A stretch of 64,000 bases of DNA, from contig JACCIC010000279.1 in assembly GCA_018907035.1 (NCBI GenBank), positions 186,001-250,000 on the forward strand. Direction: 5' to 3'. Positions 46,993 through 56,794 of the stretch are shown here, piece after piece (position 1 is the first letter of the stretch; each line of letters starts with the position of its first letter). Source of the DNA: Sycobia sp. Sy_11. Taxonomy: Eukaryota; Arthropoda; Insecta; Hymenoptera; Epichrysomallidae. Position numbers and translations under genes: made by a program. The notes under the pieces were generated by a model, which was not told the origin of the DNA, did not search any database, and worked only from the letters and a program-made list of their open reading frames with translations.

Positions 46993-47000
<8 letters not shown>
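46300..47000. repeat. Facing pair of Penelope-like termini between TA tracts
   Basis: 46355-46620 (minus) and about 46660-46965 (plus) are inverse copies of the PLE tail: both contain 'tattttattttcagattagtctacggggg' in pieces, the AGTCTGA-type block and the outer end with ACCAATGAAAAAATATTTA. No coding sequence lies between them. TA tracts flank both outer ends (46317-46350; 46999-47077). Confidence 0.75.

Positions 47001-47077
<77 letters not shown>
46999..47077. repeat. Long perfect (TA)n microsatellite
   Basis: About 39 TA units immediately after a PLE outer end; the longest simple repeat in the window. Confidence 0.97.
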
Positions 47078-47079
<2 letters not shown>

Positions 47080-47655
47080 GAATTTATATTATATTTATAG
47101 CTTTTCATTTACTTGATTAATACCAACAGTGCAATGATAAAATAAGGCTTATTAACTATATAATAAAATATTTGTAATCATTTATAATATAAAAATCAAT
47201 TTGCCTTTGTTCAATATTACTTTTTTAAGATTTTTTCAAAAACATTATTTTATTTGTTCGAATCATTGTGCATTGAGACATGCCATGGCTCAATATTTAA
47301 AGCGAATTTCCATGAATTCGGTAGTACTAGTAGAAGTCAAACACAGCTATGTAGCGCTTCCCTTTCCTCTCGGGATTACTTACGTGGTAACGCTAGGATC
47401 AGTTTGAAAGAATAGGAATTTTTAAAATCAGGAGAAATCACGATACTCATTTATATTTATATAAAAATAACAAAAATAATATATATTCTATTAAATTCCA
47501 TACAAAATTATAACAAAAGATAACAAAGCAAACATCTGCCTGCTCGGCTATAACGAGGTATCTGAACGTTGCTCCGTGTTTGCTACTTCGTGGTTCCAGC
47601 TCAATCCGCCTCGGCTCTTGGTCGCTCAACCCGCTATCAGGCTCTTTTCAGAAGC
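47080..47655. other. Unassigned intron stretch
   Basis: 47,560-47,640 has a GC-richer block resembling 33,650-33,720. 'TTTGAAAGAATAGGAAT' at about 47405 is also found at 5391. These suggest an LTR-type element extending into the hairpin array, but no protein domain supports it. Confidence 0.4.
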
Positions 47656-47659
47656 ACTA

Positions 47660-48035
47660 AAACACGTCAGAGTCCGTGCACCCAGAATCACGACTTTGTT
47701 CGGGGCAAAGAGTGAGACCGCTGACTTTTAAAGGAGCGCCGCGCACTCAGAATCAAGCCTCTTTGAGGTATAGTAAGGCCGCTGATCTTTAATGGAGTGC
47801 CACGAAACCAGGATCAAGCCTTACTAAGGTGTAGGAGGGATTTTTGGTGAGGCCGCTGATCTTTAACGGAGCACCGCGCAGCCAGGATCAAATCTCACGA
47901 GGAAAAAGAGATCAATTTTAGTGAAGCCGCTGGTCTTTAATGGAGCGCCATACAACCACGATCAAGCTTCACTAGAATTCGGTCGGGATAGGCCTGCTGG
48001 TCTTTAATGGAGTGCCATTCAACCAGGATCGCGAC
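47660..48035. repeat. Tandem array of hairpin-forming repeats with compensating changes
   Basis: Five units plus a partial one, each with CCGCTG(A/G)TCTTTAA, then GGAG(C/T)GCC and CCAGGATCAA-like ends, spaced about 60-75 bases. Unit 2: TAGTAAGGC (47771-47779) pairs perfectly with GCCTTACTA (47818-47826). Unit 4: TAGTGAAGC (47919-47927) pairs perfectly with GCTTCACTA (47966-47974). The two stems differ at two positions on each arm, both compensated. An inner TGATC/GATCA stem becomes TGGTC/GATCA (G-U) in unit 4. Units 1 and 3 keep partial stems; unit 5 does not. Confidence 0.8.
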
Positions 48036-48156
48036 TCTACTATTCAGGATTATCGGACGGGCAGGAGTACTAGAGCTCTGTAGTCGGGATAGCTCTAGGG
48101 AGTTTCTTTCGGCCGTATCACCGAGACAACTGTTTTTGGGGTGGAAAACTCGCCCT

Positions 48157-48163
48157 TTTATAC
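48157..48163 (-). promoter_or_regulatory. TATA-like box upstream of the hairpin array
   Basis: The minus strand reads GTATAAAAGGGCG. It lies about 120 bases before the array in minus orientation, in a GC-richer block, as in an LTR or Pol II promoter. Function is inference. Confidence 0.35.
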
Positions 48164-48611
48164 ACGAAAAATTAGTCGATCGGGTGTTTACGCCACCGTT
48201 CGACAACTTTCGTATTGAGACGCCGAAAAACAATAATAATTTTATAATAATATAATAATAAAAATCGCATTATAATTATAATAATTATAATGCTAATTTG
48301 TGATCTGATCCTTGAAGGCGCTTGTATTATTATAATAATTTCAGCGCCGTCTTACAATTATAATACATGATTTAGTTCTCTCAGATATTTATTTAAAATA
48401 ATAATAATAATAACTATATCAGTATTTAATTCTTTCGGATTCTGGATAAATATAATAATAATATAATGACAATTATTATAATAAATTACAAATTAATAAA
48501 TATTTTTTCATTGCTCTTACAGTCCAATTAAATCAATCGACAATAATACGTAATATCAATATTTATACTAACATTAATACATCAATAATTAATATCAATA
48601 TTAATATTAAT

Positions 48612-48818
48612 TTTTTTTATGTTATTTAACGTCGCTCTATTTATGCTTCCAAATACCGATGCCAATCAGCGACGGAGATCTACGATGTGTTTTTGAACAA
48701 AGCACGTGTAAATTATTACAGCGGTGCCTGTGTCAATCGGCCAAGACCGGGATTTGAACTCGGATCACCAAGTTGCTAGTCCTTCGCTCTAGCGATCAAG
48801 CCATAGTAGGCCTCTCAA
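48612..48818 (-). mobile_element. tRNA-derived SINE, copy 2
   Basis: On the minus strand it begins GGCCTACTATGGCTTGATCG, with box A-like TGGCTTGATCGCTAGAG and box B-like GAGTTCAAATCCC, followed by the body shared with 2852-3057 and a 3' A-rich end. It is better preserved than copy 1. The acceptor-stem pairing of a tRNA gene is not kept, so it is not a tRNA gene. Confidence 0.8.
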
Positions 48819-48859
48819 TGTTAATTAATATTAACATCAATATCAATACATTAATACAT

Positions 48860-48915
48860 CAGTCCCTGATGAGGAGCCGTAGCGAGCTCGAAACGTTGTA
48901 CTAGGTCTTCAATTA
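48860..48915 (+). ncRNA. Hammerhead ribozyme-like motif in a PLE tail
   Basis: CTGATGA (48866-48872), a stem II with GAGC and GCTC arms, and GAAA (48890-48893) form the conserved core. A GTC follows at about 48901-48905 after a short possible stem III. Hammerheads are known in Penelope-like terminal repeats. Stem I pairing is not obvious to me, so activity is unproven. Confidence 0.6.
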
Positions 48916-49219
48916 GGTAAGGATGTTAGGGACAGTCAGATTGCACTTTATTAACAAATTTTTTTTCAGCTAATATTTTATTTTCAGATTAGTCTAGGGG
49001 GGTGACTGTATACAAGGATAGTCTGACTGTCATGACAATTTTTCATTTTAATTTTAATTTTTATTATTTTTGTATATTGATGTATTAATGTTAATATAAA
49101 TATCTATTGATATTATTACGTATTATTTTCGATTGATTTAATTGGACTGTAAGACCAATGAAAAACTATTTATTAATTTGTATATAAGCAGTCGACAAAG
49201 GTACAATTAAAGTATAATA

Positions 49220-50121
49220 AATTACAACAATTATAATTCTATAAATAATAATCAATCCTATATTTATCTGGGCTTAACGTTTAATTCTTATAATAACAAC
49301 AATGTTAAATAGTTAATATTGAATTATCTCGTTTTCTAAATATTATTTTATTATTATTCTCAATAATATTTAGTTATAATAATAATAATAATGATAATTA
49401 TTATAACAGATCAGCATGATAATAATGATTATGTAAATAATATTTAATTATATACCTTTGTCCTTAAGAACGTTCGCACACATTTAATTATTGGTGTATT
49501 TATTATAATATTTATTTGCATGTATTCTATTCTTTGCGTGTTGTATATTAAATAATATAAAAATATCAAAAATGAGACTTACATATTAGTTAATAAAAAT
49601 GGGGTGCTCGAAATGCAGCGACATGTGTCTTTACTGCCTCCAGAATATGTGGCACGGGGAGCGCGGAACATCATTTCGACGCTGGCTGGCTGGCGGGTGC
49701 CTGCGGTTCTCTTTCGCGATGCGCGCTAATTCCCCTCTGTTCTCCCCTGGTCTACGTTTGCGAGGCAAATATATTCGCGCTCATATTGTTTTGATTGTCG
49801 CGCGTTCGACCGCTAATCGAGATCATTGCTCGATTATTTTAATGTAAAACTTTCATTATTTGGAATTAAAGTTTTGCGTGTATTAGGATATATAGATAAT
49901 ACAGTCTAATCGTCACAGCTATAAAAAGTTTTATATGCGTTTTAATAAATACGTCGGTTAAGTTTCTATCGTTATTGTTCACACTATTATTAAGAAGCGT
50001 GAATTGAGTAACATAAAATGACATAAAAAAACATTATCTCTTTAAAATAAAAGCCTAAACTTCATTGTATTCACATAATATCATCAAAATATTTATTAAA
50101 GTACTGTTGAAAGCGCCTTAC
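49220..50121. other. AT-rich end of the 27-kb intron
   Basis: (AAT)n-like tracts to 49,560 and a small GC-richer block at 49,600-49,830 with no recognised coding content. Confidence 0.5.
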
Positions 50122-50460
50122 CTGTTGTATACCGCAAATGGAATCCTCGAGAACTAGATAATACATCACTACGAAATAATAATCGAATTTGATTACTGCT
50201 TGATACAAATATTGAAGGAATTGTTGAACCACAAAATTTTTTACTATTTTTTACGTATCCATTAATGAGATCAGATATTTCAAGATAATCAAATGAGCAT
50301 TTAATATGATCTTCTAAATCAAAATCTATAAAAGTAATCTGCAAAATACTTCCAGCAGATACTCGAATGTTCCATAAACAAATAGCTCGATGATAATAAT
50401 TTTGTGGATAATTTGGAGATATAACAGTTCCCGATGAAGATCGTAAATTACCACCACATC
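50122..50460 (-). CDS. Cubn: Cubilin exon f: whole CUB 5
   Basis: One exon encodes a complete CUB: GCGGNLRSSSGTVISPNYP, AICLWNIR, KCSFDYLEISD, KKFCGSTIPS and a terminal GFHLRYTT. Donor GTAAGG. The next coding exon is 27.2 kb away at 22954, yet the phase (G|TG, giving Val) and domain order fit exactly. Confidence 0.87.
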
Positions 50461-50536
50461 CTGAAATCAATATTTTTATCTGCATATGTTTGGTAGATAC
50501 CAATAATTTATAGGATTTAATGATTTAATTTGCTAC

Positions 50537-50697
50537 CAGTTTTTGTAGTTCGCCAGTTAATTTCAAATCCTTCGTTTTGTACAGATGAATCAGAAACAAA
50601 TTTTAAATACATTTGATTTGTGAAACTTGTCAGTTCATCCTCTACTTGTGAACCACAGAACTTGCCCAAGAGAGGAGAATTTCCTTCTGATCCACTT
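50537..50697 (-). CDS. Cubn: Cubilin exon e: second half of CUB 4
   Basis: A short exon with no internal methionine-started frame; it reads SGSEGNSPLLGKFCGSQVED to GFEINWRTTKT. The acceptor is ATTATAG/A and the donor GTAGCA. Phases 2 in and 1 out match both neighbours. It is separated from the previous exon by a 2.6-kb intron carrying a mariner. Confidence 0.85.
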
Positions 50698-51929
50698 CTA
50701 TAATATTCAAAATTTTATAAAGTTTAGATCATAGTTAAATTGATTAAAATATTTGAATATATGATAAATAAGAAATGAAATGGACTATTTAATAAATAAC
50801 AAATTTCCAATATAATCTCATATTGTAAGACGTAGTTATATTTTAATAAGCATAAAATCGAAAATCAAAATCAAACTTCTATAAAATTAAAAGAAAATTA
50901 TAATAAGTTAAAGGCATGAAATCTCTAAAAATAATATGCTATTCATATGCTATTATCAGTTAACAGTATAGTGTATTACACGTTTAATGTAGTTGTCCAT
51001 TCTATATGTAGCTATGTTGGCACACGAGTGTGTTCACTTATCTCGAATTCTATGTTACCGGAGTAGTATAATTTTGACTATATATTCGTCAAGTTCCATG
51101 CGATTCAACGCACATAGATAGAAAAAATTTTTTCGATACAAATGAAACACGAGCGGTGTAAGGTTTCTCGAATGTCCACGCGGAGTAATATTTCATAACA
51201 TTTCATCGTGTAAATCTTCTGAAACGGTATGGGGGAAAAGTAAAAATGGAGTCTCAATCATAACAAGATATATAAGCAGTGTGTGGAAAGGAGAGATTTA
51301 AAGGCTAAAGTTACCCAGTTACATTACCAGAACGCATTGTTATATTCACATTTTTAAGAGTGTTTTTAAGCTGTCAATTTTAAGAAAATAATGTAAATGT
51401 TCTCGCGACCGGATGTTCATCAGGTATCTTTATCATAGTTATACAGTTCCTACCCGAAGCTAAATGCCTTAAAGCATTAACTTCTACTCTGTAAACTAGT
51501 ATTTGGTCAGTAGAGCGTCCACATATTCAGATCATTCACAAACAAGTACTTAGCGGTGAACTTAAATACAGAATTAATAGTATGAAAAAATAATTTTTTA
51601 TCCAGAGTTTTTTCGGAGCTTAGTCTCTCCACTCTTATGTGAAAACTTGCTTGACTAGGAGGTGCAATATTAAGAGTCGAGTAGTTCAAAGTCATTATGT
51701 TTATTATGTTTATCCTGTACTGTACATATATATTATTACTTATTAAACCATTAACATTTTGAAGCATCGTATAATTAAATAGTTATTCTTAAATTTCTTT
51801 CTTACATAATATTCTTAATCTATGTTTTTGAATACAGTATAAAGAGTTATTTTGATAATAAAGTAATAATGGTAGTAACGGTAATAATCTCTTGTACAGT
51901 TAAAAAAATATTATTTAAAAAAAAATTTA
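50698..51929. other. Intron stretch without recognised content
   Basis: Mostly AT-rich; 51,000-51,350 is slightly GC-richer but unassigned. Confidence 0.5.
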
Positions 51930-53238
51930 CAAAGTCTGTTTTAAAAGTTCCCAGACCTTTCAAAAAAAAGACAACAATAAATTATTATTACAAAATTCAT
52001 TTATTTGCTTCAAAATAGTACATTTCTCAGTCAATATAAAGTTTAGCGCGTTCGAACAGCATGTCAAATGACTTTTTCATATCGTTGACCGAAATCTTCA
52101 AAATGGTTGTCGTTGCCTTTTGGATGTTCTCGATATCCCTGTAATGCTTACTTTACATTGCCAGATGCAATTTACCGAATAAGTATAAGTCATGAAATGC
52201 CATATCAAATAAATATGGTGAATGGTTATCCATCAGAATGACGTTTGTGATAAAAAACAGCTCCCAATGTCGATCGATGGGACAGCGCATTCTCATGCAA
52301 CAAACGCCAGCTTCCACTTTCACAATATTCTCGTCGAATATGACCAATACAGGCAAACAAACGCTTCATAACATCAATATAATATACTGCATTAACCAGT
52401 TTGACAGATGGAATGAATTCCTGGTGAATAATACCCTTGCTATCGTAGAAAGCCATGAACATTGTTTTGATTTTCGATTTTTCCAAACATGATTGTGTCG
52501 GTTTCGGCTCATCGGGGACTTTCCATTCAGCACTTGAACGTTTGTTTTCGGGATCATATTGAAAACACCATATCTGTCGTATCTGTCACCCGTTACGATA
52601 AAATAAAGATAGTTTTGATTCCTTTTGATTGCTCTAATGATGTCTTTATAATGTTGAATTCGAAGTGCTTTTTGTACTTCAGTTAATTTGTGTGAAACAA
52701 AACGCATATAAACCTTTTGTAGGTCGAAATGATCAATCAAAATACAATGAATCTATGCTGCTGACAAATTTAATTTCACTTTCATGTAACGCACCAATAA
52801 TTTTGGCTCATTTTTGGTGAATTGTCGTACTTTCTCGATGTTCCTTTCGTTTACTGCTTCTCTCAACCAACGATAACGTTCGTCATCGTTGAGGTCTTCT
52901 CTACTGTTTTTTAACACAGAAACCACTCATTAATTGTTGTCCGAGATAAAAAACTACCATAAACTTTTTGCAACATTTGATCTGCTTCGGTAAATGTTTT
53001 GTTGAGTTTAAAATTAAACTTGACGTTAGTTCTTTGCTCAATGCTAATTTTTCGACCAAAAAACAAAACATCCTGTCACTTGAAATATAATAACTTCGTT
53101 TTTATTCATCCAAATGTTACGAAATTCGTCAGTAAGGACATAGAAGACGACCTTTTTGAACGCGCATAATCAGAAACAGGTCGCGCCACTGATTAAACTG
53201 CTATTTAAAAAGTCTGGCAACTTTTGAAACAGGCCTTG
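51930..53238 (-). mobile_element. Mariner element, decayed, both TIRs present
   Basis: 1,309 bp. The left TIR TCTGTTTTAAAAGTTCCCAG and the right TIR (inverse of CCTGTTTCAAAAGTTGCCAG) are flanked by TA. Minus-strand frames from about 52,740: FVSHKLTEVQKALRIQHYKD, then FIVTGDRYDRYG (first motif; the residue after VTGD has changed and the frame breaks), WRLLHENALSHRS (second Asp changed to Glu) and FDMAFHDLYLF-like third motif. It sits in a cubilin intron 86 bases from exon d. Confidence 0.85.
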
Positions 53239-53323
53239 TATGTTATAAATCTTTTTAATATACAAATATTAATAAAAAGTCATAAAATGTTCAAAATACT
53301 TAAACTAAACTGAGAAAATTTAC

Positions 53324-53644
53324 CTTATTTCTAAATAATCAGAGGCGCAAGTTGAAGAATTTTCTAATTGAAAATGTGAAAAACTAAGAGTTACTAAGTA
53401 TTTATTCTTAGCTTCAATAATCCAAACACATTCTCTATTTCGAGGATATTGTTTAGGATAATTTGGTGATCTTATAAATCCTCTTTCAGAATAATAATGT
53501 CCTCCACAATTATAAGTATTATTAATAAACATATAAGTCACTTGATAATTAATATCTGAAATATCTCCAGTGAAACGATAATGTAATGTTAAATCATTTC
53601 CTTGTGTAGTTATAATTTGTTGTGGTGCTTTTACAGGACAATAC
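53324..53644 (-). CDS. Cubn: Cubilin exon d: end of CUB 3 and first half of CUB 4
   Basis: Starts YCPVKAPQQIITTQGNDLTL, finishing CUB 3, then CUB 4 from NCGGHYYSERGFIRSPNYP through RECVWII to CASDYLEIR. Exits in phase 2 with donor GTAAAT. The end of CUB 3 (SDINYQVTYMFINNTYN) lacks the usual Gly-Phe before the last strand, a mild divergence. Confidence 0.87.
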
Positions 53645-53711
53645 CTAAATATTAGTATAATATTATTTTCAATGTATAAATTTTCTAAGCAAAATATTTT
53701 TTAATACATAC

Positions 53712-53961
53712 TTTCCTAAGGACTTTGCATCATTAGATGAGTAATTCTCAACTACTTCAAGATAATTTTCAGTACATTCTTCATCCATACTAATACGATA
53801 ACTAGGAAATGATATCCAAGTCAATTGAACAGCATGATTTAATGGAGCCCGAATCGTCCACATACAATCTATTTTCAAATTTGAAGTGGATCCATGTTCA
53901 ACTCTTTTTATTCCAGGTATACTTATAGTACCGGGTGCACTTCTAAAAATTCCACCACACT
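53712..53961 (-). CDS. Cubn: Cubilin exon c: most of CUB 3
   Basis: Begins ECGGIFRSAPGTISIPGIKR and continues through DCMWTI and EECTENYLEV to SLG. It exits in phase 2 (AA|G) and the next exon supplies KYCPVK. The donor is GTATGT. Domain spacing fits a CUB, although the stretch between the first and second cysteines is longer than in its neighbours. Confidence 0.85.
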
Positions 53962-55166
53962 CTATAAATAAAAAATTATAAAAGTAATTATTCATTATTA
54001 CGCATTACGATTTAAAAAAAAATATTTTATTGAGTAATGCATTAAAATAATTTCAAATAAAGTAAGCACAACTAAGAAAAGGTAAAAATCCATAAATAAG
54101 ATTCTTCGTTATATAGTCTTAAGTTTATGTAAATGCTGTGCGAACATTCAAAAACTTATATGATTTTATCTTTTCTTAACTCTTCCTTGTTCTTTTGAAG
54201 TGTTTTTAATTTCAGAATGATGGTCACCACTGAACCGAATCATTATTAGCAAGTTTCAACTTATTATATTTCAAAAATTGAAATTCTGAAAATTTTTCGA
54301 AATGCCCTCTATAAACTTATAATAATTGATTTTGCTCGCATAGAATCTTGCAATCATTGCGATCGGTGGACTACTTGGGAGGATTTTTGTGAAGAGATCA
54401 GCCATCAATAGTTAGTATTCGAGGGAAATGAGCATATGTAGAGTAAAACCGAGCTTATACCAAATGCGTGTTGATCGTCACCTGTGACGATAAGTATGAA
54501 AATGCAATTTTTATATCATAGTAACGTTATTAAAAGTAAAACGCTGCTATGAATGAGAATAAATTAGTCGCAGCTTCTCTTCCTTGTCCTCTCGAGGATA
54601 TATGTATAACCCAGAATATCTTAGTCAAACATTTTTTATTGATAAAGGATATTATCAGACGTTAATAAACATATTAAAGCAAAATATAATTTAAAATATA
54701 ATAGAATACTGAAATATTCTTTAAAATATGAATTCATATAATGAACAATTTTTGAACTGTAAGGGTTCTCAAAGCTAGTTATACCAATACGATACTGTAT
54801 CTAAAATTATCTAACTCATTTGAATTATGGCATATAATACCCATCATTTAATTGAAAAACTGGTAGTTGGATAACATTTTTTGTAGTAGTACAGAAAATT
54901 TAACTGGAATCATTGAACAAGATTAAAGAAATTGACATTCGAAAGTCAATAGTTGTTTTAGGTATGAAATACTTTGTCGAATAATTATTATAATCAATTG
55001 TAACAATAAAATTAATCAACTAAGAATATAATTGAACATGCGGGTATCATTGATAATATTATTTGTCACTAATAAAAAATTTTGGCCACAAAAAAAATGC
55101 ATCTATCATACGAACAATAAAGAACATATTTTTATACATACATATTAATCATATTTGATATATTAC
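53962..55166. other. Cubilin intron without recognised elements
   Basis: AT-rich, 1.2 kb, no coding frame or repeat recognised. Confidence 0.6.
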
Positions 55167-55698
55167 CGCGATTCATTGTTGTGTAATTTGCTTTAAATCC
55201 ATGGTTGTTTGTACTTGCGTCTGTAAAAAATTTGATCCACAGATAATTACGAGTGGAATAAATAGGTTGGGTTGGGATCTGATCACTTGATCCACAGAGT
55301 TCATATAATAATGTGGAATTTTCTGTATCCCCATCACGAATTTCGAGACCATCAAAATAACATTCCGTTTGATTGTAAATAGTTGTTCCTTCTTCAATGT
55401 CCATGAATTCAAGATTTAAAGTAATTGATTTTCCAGCCGGCTGTGATATTAAATACATGCACTCCTTTGATGCTGGATAATAATTCGGATAAAATGGAGA
55501 TGTAAGTATACCCGACGGCTCAGTAAATATTCCTCCGCATTCAACTTCGTATTTCATAATAAATCCTTTCTCTTCCAAATTTAAGTCACTAACAAACCGA
55601 ATAAGTACTCTGTTTGATAGTACTGATACCGAAGATGGTAAATTTGATCCACAATATCTGCCCACCAATGGTGAATTTGTATTTGAACCAGCATATAT
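55167..55698 (-). CDS. Cubn: Cubilin exon b: end of CUB 1 and whole CUB 2
   Basis: The exon begins IYAGSNTNSPLVGRYCGSN, completing CUB 1, then gives CUB 2 from VECGGIFTEPSGILTSPFYP to GFKANYTTMNR. The four CUB 2 cysteines are visible (ECGG, KECMY, QTECYFD, YELCGSS). The region around EGTTIYNQTECYFDGLEIRDG looks like the calcium-site loop of the family. Donor GTAATA follows 55167. It exits in phase 1, so G plus AG of the next exon makes the Glu before CGG. Confidence 0.87.
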
Positions 55699-55786
55699 CT
55701 AATTAATAACAGTTTAACATTATTTATATATGATATTTTAATATAATTTATTGTAGCAATCTCTAGAGTTTTGTAAATTAACCAAC

Positions 55787-55980
55787 CTTTACTGAATCAA
55801 ACATGCAATTACGAGAGCTTTCAATATCAAAGTTCAACCATTTAATAAGAATTTGGCTATGTTCTGGAAGACGAATTTCCCAGTCGCACATCAATTCAGG
55901 CCGATAACTTCCTGAATGATATCCAGGAGAAATAATTTCTCCACTTTCACTTGTATATATACCACCACAATCTGGTGACC
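55787..55980 (-). CDS. Cubn: Cubilin exon a: first half of CUB 1
   Basis: The 3' splice site is the AG at 55981-55982 and the donor begins GTTGGT just below 55787. The exon reads SPDCGGIYTSESGEIISPGY and runs to the third cysteine (SSRNCMFDSVK). It ends on a codon boundary, so the next exon starts with the IYAG turn. It is entered in phase 1, so at least one more exon lies upstream; I found no further CUB exon between 55981 and 64000. First-disulfide cysteines (DCGG and LMCDW) are present. Confidence 0.85.
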
Positions 55981-56234
55981 CTAAAAGTTATACATTTTAT
56001 ACATTTTTAGATATATGTGTAAGTAGTAATTACTTGAAACTTATAAATATTCTAATTTTGTAAATATTATCTAATATTTCGCTCTACTAACATTTTTAGT
56101 ATTAAATCGAGGTTTGTAATATATTTATAATCAAAATTCAAATTTTATTAGGTATATAATGATTATAACTATGTCAAATTTATTTGTCTTACTTATTATA
56201 AATTTGACATATTTATAATCACTTCTTAATCAAA

Positions 56235-56790
56235 ATTAAGATGAGCAAAAAGCCCACCGAATGATCGTCGCTGAAGATTGTCTCGAGCAGGTTGAAAGTG
56301 ATCCTACTCTTCTCGATGGAATTATTACTGGTGATGAAATATGATTCTTTCAATATGATCCTAAAACTAAACGACAAAGCCAAGTGTCTGTCTCCTGTAA
56401 TGCTAACGCCAAAGAAGGAGAGAATGAGCAAATCCAAAGTGAAAACTATGTTTATTTTCTTTTTCGACCGCAATGGATTGTTCACAATCCATCGCAACGT
56501 TACCACAACCACCCTATTCACCGAATATGTCATCCTGCGACTTTTTCTTATTCCCCCATTTGAAAAAATTCATTAAAGGTCGGCATTTGACTCCATTGAA
56601 GGCATCTAAGAAGCTGTTACGAGGGTATTCGGAGAGGTCCCACAAGAAGTATTCCAGAATTGTTACGAAAACTGGAAAACTAGCTAGAATAAGTGTATAG
56701 ATGCAGGAAAAGACTACTTTGAAGGAGATCGCAGCGATGTACCTTAATTGTTAAATATACTTAATTTTCTCGCATTACTTAATTGTCTGA
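56235..56790 (+). pseudogene. Mariner 3' fragment with internal deletion
   Basis: Frames give AEDCLEQVESDPTLLDGIIT-GDE with a stop, then KTKRQSQ; after RNVTTTT-like sequence it jumps into PQPPYSPNMSSCDFFLFPHL, the third catalytic motif. Most of the middle of the catalytic domain (the second Asp region) is gone. The right terminus carries the inverse of AGACAATTAAGTAATGCGAG, the family terminus seen at 14466. Confidence 0.75.
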
Positions 56791-56794
56791 CCTC

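Larger units (their letters stand above)
48490..49215. repeat. Facing pair of Penelope-like termini with a SINE between
   Basis: 48,490-48,600 (minus) starts ATTAATAAATATTTTTTCATT, an outer PLE end. 48,845-49,215 (plus) is a full PLE tail with hammerhead-like core, 'ttcagattagtct' block and the outer end. A SINE (48612-48818) occupies the gap. No PLE coding sequence is present. Confidence 0.75.
1..55980 (-). other. Cubn: Cubilin-like multi-CUB receptor gene, partial locus (13 exons)
   Basis: Seen: thirteen minus-strand exons (55787-55980, 55167-55698, 53712-53961, 53324-53644, 50537-50697, 50122-50460, 22415-22954, 13491-13861, 8088-8358, 7771-8013, 1470-1987, 1152-1353, 1-257) join through GT-AG sites with matching phases into about 4.2 kb of open coding sequence. 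It encodes twelve successive CUB domains of about 110-120 residues, most opening with a CGG-type motif, then SPNYP-like and C-x-W motifs, and a LEIR/IYDG turn near the third cysteine. Family knowledge: long tandem CUB arrays are typical of cubilin, an endocytic receptor acting with amnionless in gut, Malpighian and nephrocyte membranes. Neither an EGF repeat, a signal peptide nor a transmembrane segment is present, so the window covers a middle part of the protein. Introns range from tens of bases to 27.2 kb. Another multi-CUB protein is possible but less likely. Confidence 0.85.

Noticed and set aside
47784..47812. Hammerhead-like words (CTGAT..., CGAAAC) in the hairpin array
   Set aside because: Only one unit has GAAA and the CTGAnGA box is not complete in any unit.
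48740..48818. A tRNA gene
   Set aside because: Box A and B are present but the cloverleaf stems are not kept, and a collinear second copy with a long tail shows it is a SINE.
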